NCBI GenBank assembly: GCA_046262015.1
Contig: JBHENN010000104.1
Span: forward strand, 1-8,334
From: JBHENN01 sp046262015
GTDB lineage: Bacteria > Actinomycetota > CADDZG01 > WHSQ01
Direction: 5' to 3'
DNA: 8,334 nucleotides
The notes under the pieces are model-generated. The model worked only from the letters and a program-made list of their open reading frames with translations, made no database searches and was not told the origin of the DNA. Position numbers and translations under genes: made by a program. How positions within the stretch are numbered: the stretch's first letter is position 1; every line of letters begins with the position of its first letter. This document shows, one piece after another, positions 1 through 4,772 of the stretch.

Positions 1-1
1 C

Positions 2-136
2 GATCACGTGATCTGGGGCGTCACCGCGCACGTCATCCGCACCTTCCTCAGCGTGCTGGGGCGCGCCGGGTTGATCGAACCTCCCGCCGAGACCGACGCG
101 TGGTCGGCGCTCACCCCACCGGGGGGCGCGCCGTGA
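2..136 (+). CDS. NUDIX hydrolase (CoA pyrophosphatase-like), C-terminal fragment
   Basis: Only the last 44 codons are inside the window; the frame is open at the left edge and stops at TGA 134-136. The visible peptide begins DHVIWGVTAHVIRTFLSVLG. The pattern I-W-G-x-T-A followed by an amphipathic helix is typical of the C-terminal end of CoA-pyrophosphatase-type NUDIX proteins, which hydrolyse CoA and its thioesters to phosphopantetheine and 3',5'-ADP. The NUDIX box itself lies upstream of the window, so family assignment rests on this tail alone. The stop overlaps the start of the next gene (TGATG), suggesting translational coupling. Confidence 0.7.
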   Translation, partial: DHVIWGVTAHVIRTFLSVLGRAGLIEPPAETDAWSALTPPGGAP

Positions 137-306
137 TGCTCTTCCTCATCCTGGCGCAGGGCGCGCGGCCGAGCCCGTCGCCGACGCCGCTCGACGGCCC
201 CGGGGGCCCCAGCATCGAGAGCATCGGGGCGATCGTCTCGATCGTGCTCGCGCTCGCCGCCGCGGTGCTCGGATATCGCATCATCCGGGGCGGCCGCGGG
301 CTCTAG
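136..306 (+). CDS. Small single-pass membrane protein, unknown function
   Basis: Encodes 56 residues starting MLFLILAQGARPSPSPTP. The ATG at 136 overlaps the upstream NUDIX stop as TGATG, the usual layout for translational coupling, and I prefer it to an in-frame GTG at 100. Residues 1-8 are hydrophobic, followed by a Pro/Ser/Thr linker (about 11-20), then a clear transmembrane segment at about 30-47 (IGAIVSIVLALAAAVLGY) and a short basic tail ending RIIRGGRGL. This suggests a small membrane protein with the basic end in the cytoplasm. I do not recognise a family. It could be a spurious ORF, but the exact stop/start overlap, the membrane segment and the TAG stop just before the MOSC promoter support a real gene. 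Confidence 0.6.
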   Translation: MLFLILAQGARPSPSPTPLDGPGGPSIESIGAIVSIVLALAAAVLGYRIIRGGRGL

Positions 307-324
307 ACACACACGGCGTGCGGG

Positions 325-337
325 TATCGTCGCCGCA
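325..337 (+). promoter_or_regulatory. Leaderless -10 box of the MOSC gene
   Basis: TATCGT at 325-330 matches the TANNNT -10 pattern and is followed by exactly six bases (CGCCGC) and then the ATG at 337, so a start site seven bases after the box would coincide with the A of the ATG. There is no Shine-Dalgarno sequence in front of this ATG and no obvious -35 box. The same spacing recurs at the mutase and NifU-like genes, which strengthens the call. Confidence 0.55.
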
Positions 338-822
338 TGCCGGACGGCCGCGTCGCTGCGATCTACATCGGCCCCGAGGAAGCCGGGCCGCTCGACGCGG
401 TGGCCGAGGTGCGCGCCGTCGCCGGGGCCGGCCTCGAGGGCGATCGCTACTTCGTCGGCAGGGGCAACAAGTCCGACCGCCCGTCGCCCGGCCGCCAGGT
501 GACCCTGATCGAGCGCGAAGCGATCGAAGCCGCGGCGCGCGACCACGGGGTCGTGCTCGCCCTGGGCGACCCTCGCCGCAACATCGTGACCGAGCACGTC
601 GCGCTCAACCACCTCGTGGGCCGCGAGTTCGCGGTCGGCGAGGCGCGCTTCCGGGGGGTCAAGCTGTGCGAGCCGTGCTCCTACGTGGCCAAGCTGATCG
701 GCGACAAGCGCGTGGTCAAGGCGTTGATCCACCGCGGCGGACTCAACGCCGAGATCGTCACCTCCGGGACGGTGAGGGTCGGCGACCGGGTCGCGGCAGC
801 CGCTCCCCCGCCGACTGGTTGA
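337..822 (+). CDS. MOSC domain-containing protein
   Basis: Encodes 161 residues, the size of a stand-alone MOSC domain. Visible family signatures are G-L-E-G-D-R-Y (32-38), P-R-R-N-I-V (79-84), the G-x-x-F-x-V-G-E segment (95-102), the cysteine motif L-C-E-P-C-S-Y (110-116, with Cys111 and Cys114), and H-R-G-G-L-N-A-E-I near 132-140 followed by V-R-V-G-D. MOSC domains descend from the molybdenum-cofactor sulfurase C-terminus and bind or transfer sulfur/molybdenum cofactor through a conserved Cys; stand-alone bacterial members often take part in detoxifying N-hydroxylated compounds, but the substrate here cannot be read from sequence. The ATG at 337 is chosen because of the -10 box placed for leaderless initiation. 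The TGA stop faces the minus-strand Clp N-domain gene, 41 bases away. Confidence 0.88.
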   Translation: MPDGRVAAIYIGPEEAGPLDAVAEVRAVAGAGLEGDRYFVGRGNKSDRPSPGRQVTLIEREAIEAAARDHGVVLALGDPRRNIVTEHVALNHLVGREFAVGEARFRGVKLCEPCSYVAKLIGDKRVVKALIHRGGLNAEIVTSGTVRVGDRVAAAAPPPTG

Positions 823-847
823 ACCGGCGCTCTAGATAAAAGGGGCG

Positions 848-864
848 GAGCAAGGAGCCTGCTC
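848..864 (-). terminator. Weak terminator-like hairpin between convergent genes
   Basis: Reading the minus strand just past the Clp-domain gene stop, GAGC/GCTC arms (848-851 and 861-864) enclose a short, slightly bulged inner AG/CT pairing. The sequence then runs CGCCCC and TTTT (forward AAAA at 838-841). The stem is short, so this is a modest call. The 41-base gap also contains two copies of the 8-mer GCTCTAGA (829-836 and 861-868), the second of which overlaps the gene's TAG stop. Confidence 0.3.
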
Positions 865-1508
865 TAGAAGGGGGCTACCGTCCCGAAGGTCGTGCCGCAG
901 GCGCGGCAGAACACGAACACGATCACATCGCTCTCGCTCCCGCCCTGCTCGGGGACCTCGAGGGCGCGGTACGCCACGGAACGGTCGAGCGGTGCGCCGC
1001 ATCCGGGACAGAGCGGAGACGTGACCGGCTCTTCGGTGGCCCCGGGGGCGGACGCGAACTGGCGACGCCCCCGGTAGCCGCTCAGCTGGCGCACTACCTC
1101 GGCGCGCACGCTCCCGAAGTCCGCGCCGAGCCTGCCGAGGACCTGGCCGGCGACGCCTTCCCCCACGGCGACGAGCCCGAGGAGGATGTGCTCGGTCCCG
1201 ATGTAGTTGTGGCCGAGGGCCTGCGCCTCCCGGAGCGACAGCTCGAGGACCTTCTTGGAACGGGGGGTGAACGGCATGTGCGGGCCAGGCGCCTGGGTGC
1301 CGGCTCCGACGATCGCCTCGACCTGCCGGCGGACCTCCTCGAGCGAGATCCCCAGCGCGCCCAGGGCGCGCGCCGCGACCCCCTCGCCCTCCTGGATCAA
1401 CCCGAGAAGGAGGTGCTCGGTCCCGATGTAGTTGTGGTTGAGCAGCCTCGCCTCCTCCTGGGCGAGCACCACGACCTTCCGGGCGCGGTCGGTGAACCGC
1501 TCGAACAC
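864..1508 (-). CDS. Stand-alone ClpC N-domain protein with C-terminal zinc ribbon
   Basis: Encodes 214 residues from a GTG preceded by a G-rich Shine-Dalgarno run (GGGGGGGATGAGC). Two Clp N repeats are evident: residues 1-68 (starting MFERFTDRARKVVVLAQEEA) and about 78-145, each carrying the N-Y-I-G-T-E-H motif. Glu31 and Glu106 correspond to the glutamates that bind phosphoarginine in Bacillus ClpC. The AAA+ ATPase modules of a real ClpC (about 800 residues) are absent; instead, residues 167-204 hold two CxxC pairs (CPGC 167-170, CRAC 201-204), a probable zinc ribbon. Stand-alone Clp N proteins such as mycobacterial ClpC2 are known and are thought to bind ClpC ligands or act as adaptors or decoys; a related role here is inference. 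The gene lies 24 bases after the DsrE selenoprotein stop, so the two are probably co-transcribed. Confidence 0.88.
   Translation of the reverse strand: MFERFTDRARKVVVLAQEEARLLNHNYIGTEHLLLGLIQEGEGVAARALGALGISLEEVRRQVEAIVGAGTQAPGPHMPFTPRSKKVLELSLREAQALGHNYIGTEHILLGLVAVGEGVAGQVLGRLGADFGSVRAEVVRQLSGYRGRRQFASAPGATEEPVTSPLCPGCGAPLDRSVAYRALEVPEQGGSESDVIVFVFCRACGTTFGTVAPF
1188..1437 (-). repeat. Internal 25-bp direct repeat in the two Clp N domains
   Basis: An identical 25-base stretch occurs at 1188-1212 and 1413-1437, 225 bases (75 codons) apart and in the same frame. It encodes the N-Y-I-G-T-E-H motif of each Clp N repeat. The domains elsewhere have diverged, so base-level identity here reflects either strong constraint with uniform codon choice or recent gene conversion between the repeats. 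Confidence 0.7.
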
Positions 1509-1532
1509 GCGCTCATCCCCCCCGGGGCGGCT

Positions 1533-1892
1533 CTAGAACGTCGTCACCCGCTCGGCCTCGGCGGTCAGACGGGCGAGATCGGGCGGGGTCAACCACTTCC
1601 CCTGCACGACGTCCAGCGTCTCCTCGGTCGCCCCACGGGCGACCGCGCACCCCTTTCAGACGTACACCGCGGCCCGGCCCTTCAGCTTCTCGAGAAGCTC
1701 TCGCAGCGGGGGCAGGCCGAGACCTTCCACGGTCTGGGGGTTGTCGCCGATGACCAGCTCGACGCCGTCGCCGACCAGGGCGAGCGTCACGTCGTGGCCC
1801 TCCTCGAGCGCGCCGTTGGCGGCGAGATGGAACGGCAACGAGGCCCTCGTCGCGTCCCCCGGGCCGGTTGCGGCTAGGTACAGAAAGCGCAT
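1533..1892 (-). CDS. DsrE-family selenoprotein (TGA read as selenocysteine)
   Basis: Encodes 119 residues with selenocysteine at residue 79. The ATG at 1892 follows a strong Shine-Dalgarno (GGAAGGAGGAGC) and gives MRFLYLAATGPGDATRASLP, a typical DsrE start: small cytoplasmic sulfur-relay or redox proteins with a Rossmann-like fold. The frame meets TGA at 1658-1656 directly after V-Y-V, where family members normally carry a redox Cys, then continues K-G-C-A-V-A-R-G-A-T-E-E and ends E-R-V-T-T-F at TAG 1535-1533. The reading beyond TGA looks like normal DsrE sequence, giving a U-x-x-C motif. A SECIS-like hairpin follows the TGA. Stopping at TGA would leave 78 residues without the redox motif and a 147-base gap in a very compact region. 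Alternatives are a nonsense mutation or a sequencing error at a Cys codon. It lies 28 bases after the mutase gene and 24 before the Clp-domain gene. Confidence 0.85.
1625..1658 (-). promoter_or_regulatory. Bacterial SECIS element with its recoded UGA
   Basis: On the minus strand the TGA (1658-1656) is followed by ten bases and then a perfect 9-bp stem: CGGTCGCCC (1645-1637), loop GTG (1636-1634), GGGCGACCG (1633-1625). The loop G is the 20th base after the TGA, within the spacing reported for bacterial SECIS elements (roughly 16-37), and a G within the first two loop bases is the known SelB-binding requirement. The hairpin lies inside the coding frame, as bacterial SECIS elements do. Confidence 0.8.
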
Positions 1893-1920
1893 GCTCCTCC
1901 TTCCATCGGTTCGGCGCAGG

Positions 1921-3567
1921 TTAGAACATCGGGGGCTCGGTGTAGGAGCCCCATTCGCCCGTCAAGGCATCGACCATCTCGCCCAGGGTGACGTACGCGG
2001 TGGCGGCCTCGACGAGGACCGGGATGGAGCTCTGCGCGGGGTCGCGCGCCATCTCTTTCAGGGACTCGATCGCGTCCTCGGCGCGCCGGGCATCGCGGTT
2101 GGCGCGCACCTCGGCGACCGCCTTCTTCTGGCGCTCCTCGATCTCGGGCCCGATCAGGAGGACCTCCGGGGTCTCCTGCACCGACCGCGTGAACCGGTTC
2201 ACCCCGACGATCACCTTCTTGCCCTCCTCGAGGAGCTGCTGATAGCGGAACGCCGCGTCGGCGATCTCCTTCTGGAAGTAGCCCTCCTCGATGCCGGCGA
2301 GCATCCCGTCGAGGATCGACCCCCGGCCCATGTCGTCTATGCGGGCGAGGTACGCCTCGGCGGCGGCTTCGGTGCGATCGGTGAGGTCCTCCACGAACCA
2401 CGATCCCCCGAGCGGATCGATGACGTTGGCGGCGCCGGTCTCGTAGGCGATCACCTGCTGTGTCCTCAGGGCGATCTCCACCGCCTCGTCGCTGGGCAGG
2501 GCGAGCACCTCGTCGAGCGAGTTGGTGTGGAGCGACTGGGTACCGCCGAGCACGGCGGCGAGCGCCTCGGTCGCGGTCCGGACCACGTTGTTGTAGGGCT
2601 GCGGCGCGGTCAGCGAGACGCCCGCGGTCTGCGTGTGGAACTTGAGCATCCACGAACGCTCCCTCGCGGCGCCGTAGCGCTCCTTCATCCAGCGCGCCCA
2701 TATCCGGCGCGCCGCGCGGAACTTCGCGATCTCCTCGAAGAAGTCCACGTGCGAGTTGAAGAAGAACGACAGGCCGGGGGCGAAGTCGTCGATGTCGAGC
2801 CCGCGGCGCAGGCCCAGCTCGACGTGGGCGAAACCCGACGCGAGCGTGAAGGCAAGCTCTTGCACCGCGGTCGATCCCGCCTCGCGGATGTGGTACCCGG
2901 AGATCGACAGCGGGTGGTACTTGGGCACCCGCGCGATGCAGAAATCCATCATGTCGGCCGTCATCCGCAGGTGAGGCTCGGGGGGGAACAGCCACTCTTT
3001 CTGCGCGATGTATTCCTTCAGGATGTCCGTCTGACACGTGCCGCCGAGCTTCGATACGTCGGCCCCCTGCTTGTCCGCGGCCGCGATGTACATCGCGAAC
3101 AGCATCGGCGCCGGGCCCGAGATCGTCATCGAGGTGGTCACGGACCCCAGATCGATATCGCGGAACAGGACCTCCACGTCGGCGAGGGAGTCGATCGCTA
3201 CGCCGCAGCGCCCCACCTCGCCCTCCGAACGGACGTCGTCCGAGTCGCGGCCCATGAGGGTCGGCATGTCGAACGCGACCGACAGGCCGGTCTGACCATG
3301 ATCGAGGAGGAACTTGAAGCGATGGTTGGTCTGTGCGGCAGAGCCGAACCCGGCGAACTGGCGCATCGTCCACAAGCGCCCGCGGTAACCGGTCGGATAG
3401 ATCCCCCGCGTGAACGGGTACTCGCCGGGTTCGCCGATCCGGGGGTCGACCTCATCGGGCCCGTACAGGGGCTCGACCTCGACGCTCGAGAGAGTGTCGA
3501 AGTCGACGTCGGTGCGCAGCTTGGACCCCTCGTAGCGCGCCCGCCACCTCTGGCGTGGCTCGTCCAT
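1921..3567 (-). CDS. icmA: Acyl-CoA mutase large subunit, isobutyryl-CoA mutase type (methylmalonyl-CoA mutase family)
   Basis: Encodes 548 residues, close to the length of the split large subunits (IcmA of Streptomyces, about 566). It forms the substrate-binding TIM barrel and lacks the C-terminal cobalamin domain (no D-x-H-x-x-G), so it needs a separate small subunit not seen here. Landmarks are Y-P-F-T-R-G-I-Y-P-T-G-Y (50-61), G-L-S-V-A-F-D-M-P-T (94-103), the active-site His226 in S-G-Y-H, and S-L-H-T-N-S-L-D-E (345-353). At the two positions that separate substrates, methylmalonyl-CoA mutase has Tyr (RQYAGF) and Arg; this protein has Phe71 (RQFAGF) and Gln189 (IAQKEW), as in isobutyryl-CoA mutase. 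It therefore probably interconverts isobutyryl-CoA and n-butyryl-CoA, although automatic annotation will say methylmalonyl-CoA mutase. The chaperone gene meaB ends 31 bases upstream. The start is probably leaderless. Confidence 0.88.
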   Translation of the reverse strand: MDEPRQRWRARYEGSKLRTDVDFDTLSSVEVEPLYGPDEVDPRIGEPGEYPFTRGIYPTGYRGRLWTMRQFAGFGSAAQTNHRFKFLLDHGQTGLSVAFDMPTLMGRDSDDVRSEGEVGRCGVAIDSLADVEVLFRDIDLGSVTTSMTISGPAPMLFAMYIAAADKQGADVSKLGGTCQTDILKEYIAQKEWLFPPEPHLRMTADMMDFCIARVPKYHPLSISGYHIREAGSTAVQELAFTLASGFAHVELGLRRGLDIDDFAPGLSFFFNSHVDFFEEIAKFRAARRIWARWMKERYGAARERSWMLKFHTQTAGVSLTAPQPYNNVVRTATEALAAVLGGTQSLHTNSLDEVLALPSDEAVEIALRTQQVIAYETGAANVIDPLGGSWFVEDLTDRTEAAAEAYLARIDDMGRGSILDGMLAGIEEGYFQKEIADAAFRYQQLLEEGKKVIVGVNRFTRSVQETPEVLLIGPEIEERQKKAVAEVRANRDARRAEDAIESLKEMARDPAQSSIPVLVEAATAYVTLGEMVDALTGEWGSYTEPPMF

Positions 3568-3573
3568 CAGCGG

Positions 3574-3579
3574 AGTCTA
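3574..3579 (-). promoter_or_regulatory. icmA: Leaderless -10 box of the mutase gene
   Basis: On the minus strand TAGACT (3579-3574) is followed by six bases (CCGCTG) and the ATG at 3567, the same TANNNT-N6-start geometry as at the MOSC gene. No convincing Shine-Dalgarno precedes the ATG. A 12-bp perfect palindrome, CCGGCGCGCCGG (3580-3591), abuts the box on its upstream side and could be an operator, though GC-rich palindromes of this type are common at this base composition. Confidence 0.5.
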
Positions 3580-3598
3580 CCGGCGCGCCGGGCCCTCA

Positions 3599-4528
3599 CT
3601 ACAGCCGGGCGATGATGCGGTCGGCCGCCTGATAAGGGTCCAGGGCGCGCTCTACGACCGCATCCGTCACCTCGCCGAGCAGGTCATCCGCCTCCCGGTC
3701 GACGCGCCGGCGCAGACGCTCGGCCACGATCTCGCGGATCTCGGCGCGCACGCGGCGGCGGCGGCGCGCGTCGAGGATGCCTCTCTCCTCTTGATGGGCG
3801 CGATGGCGCGCCACCGCGTCCCACAGGTCGTCGATCCCCTCGCCCTTCACCGCCACGGTCTCGATCACCTCGGGCTTCCACTCGGCGGTCGACAGCTCGA
3901 GCATCTGCTGAAGCTCCCGGACGGCCTCGCGGGACTGCGGCCGGTCCGCCTTGTTCACGACGAACACGTCCGCGATCTCTAACAGCCCCGCCTTGGCCGC
4001 CTGCACGGAGTCGCCCCACCCGGGCGTGACCACGACCACCGTGGTGTCGCACGCGTCGGTGATCTCGACCTCGGCCTGACCGACACCCACCGTCTCGATC
4101 ACGATCAGGTCGGTGCCGACCGCTTCCAGGACCCTGACGGCCTCGGGTGCGGCGAGCGACAGGCCGCCCAGGTGCCCCCGGGTCGCCATGGACCGTATGA
4201 ACACCCCGGCATCGGTGGCATGGCTCTGCATCCGTACCCGGTCGCCGAGCAGCGCTCCCCCCGAGAACGGGCTCGACGGATCGATCGCGAGCACCGCGAC
4301 GGTCCGCTCCTCGGACCGGGCACGCGCCACGAGGCGCTCCGTCAAGGTGGACTTGCCGGCTCCCGGCGCGCCGGTTATCCCGATCGAATAGGAGCGGCCC
4401 GTGTGCGGGTACAGCGCCTTCATCACGCGTCCGAGGTCGCCGTCGCCGTCTTCGACGAGAGAGATCAGACGCGCGGTCGCGCGCCGGTCCCCCGCCAGCG
4501 CGCGCCGGACGAGCTCGTCCGGATCCAG
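3599..4528 (-). CDS. meaB: MeaB/ArgK-family GTPase, chaperone of B12-dependent acyl-CoA mutase
   Basis: Encodes 309 residues if read from a CTG at 4528. Motifs in order: N-terminal helix with G-D-R-R-A-T-A-R-L-I-S-L-V-E (13-26), Walker A GAPGAGKST (53-61), D-P-S-S (83-86), R-S-M-A-T-R-G (112-118), E-T-V-G-V-G-Q (145-151) and the guanine-specificity motif N-K-A-D (192-195). MeaB proteins gate cofactor loading and protect acyl-CoA mutases from inactivation; the mutase gene directly downstream is the obvious partner. Between the TGA that opens this frame and codon 35 there is no ATG, GTG or TTG. The first usable start is a CTG two bases after the NifU-like stop, with GAGGT six bases before it. 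Starting instead at GTG 4426 would drop the conserved N-terminal helix. TAG stop at 3599. Confidence 0.9.
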   Translation of the reverse strand: MDPDELVRRALAGDRRATARLISLVEDGDGDLGRVMKALYPHTGRSYSIGITGAPGAGKSTLTERLVARARSEERTVAVLAIDPSSPFSGGALLGDRVRMQSHATDAGVFIRSMATRGHLGGLSLAAPEAVRVLEAVGTDLIVIETVGVGQAEVEITDACDTTVVVVTPGWGDSVQAAKAGLLEIADVFVVNKADRPQSREAVRELQQMLELSTAEWKPEVIETVAVKGEGIDDLWDAVARHRAHQEERGILDARRRRRVRAEIREIVAERLRRRVDREADDLLGEVTDAVVERALDPYQAADRIIARL

Positions 4529-4529
4529 G

Positions 4530-4772
4530 TCAGACCTCGAGCGCGATGACCTGGGTGATGCCCGGGACGCGCTCCCGTAGGATCCTCTCGACCCCTTGTT
4601 TGAGCGTCACCGGAGAGATCGGGCACGACTCGCACGTGCCGAAGAACTGCACGACCACGGTGCCCTCGCTGACGCTCTGGAGCTTGATGTCGCCTCCGTC
4701 CATCTGGATCGCCGGACGGATCAGCTCGAGCGCCTCGCGCACCTGGTCCTCGACCGTTGGAGCCTGGTTCAC
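4530..4772 (-). CDS. NifU C-terminal-domain Fe-S scaffold/carrier protein
   Basis: Encodes 80 residues, exactly one NifU-like C-terminal domain with no N-terminal IscU part. The family core is plain: R-P-A-I-Q-M-D-G-G-D-I (19-29), then G-T-C-E-S-C-P-I-S-P with Cys47 and Cys50 forming the CxxC that binds a [4Fe-4S] cluster between two subunits, then T-L-K-Q-G-V-E. Such proteins (like Nfu) carry clusters to target enzymes in the cytoplasm. The GTG start at 4772 overlaps the SpoIID-like TGA as GTGA. It is also placed six bases after a TAGGAT box, so both coupled and leaderless translation are possible. MeaB follows immediately. Confidence 0.9.
   Translation of the reverse strand: MNQAPTVEDQVREALELIRPAIQMDGGDIKLQSVSEGTVVVQFFGTCESCPISPVTLKQGVERILRERVPGITQVIALEV

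Noticed and set aside
1656..1892. A complete 78-residue DsrE-like protein ending at TGA 1656
   Set aside because: Coding similarity continues in the same frame past the TGA for 40 codons, the redox Cys motif would be lost, and a SECIS-like hairpin follows; selenocysteine recoding explains all of this better than a true stop.
1874..3373. Minus-strand 499-codon ORF overlapping the mutase in another frame
   Set aside because: Arg-rich low-complexity shadow of the mutase gene with no recognisable motif.
3580..3591. CCGGCGCGCCGG palindrome as a firm operator
   Set aside because: Similar GGCGCGCC palindromes occur elsewhere (for example 6475-6491) and are expected often at this GC content; mentioned only as a possibility beside the mutase -10.
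1741..3615. Long + strand ORF of 624 codons opposite the mutase gene
   Set aside because: It mirrors the mutase codons on the other strand, is rich in His/Arg/Asp/Leu shadow composition, and shows no domain; high GC content removes stops from antisense frames. The same holds for the + ORFs at 1188-1877 and 5249-6385 and the minus ORF at 4-732.
3599..4426. MeaB starting at GTG 4426 (275 residues)
   Set aside because: It would delete the conserved N-terminal helix encoded at 4427-4528; the CTG at 4528 with a good Shine-Dalgarno restores family length.
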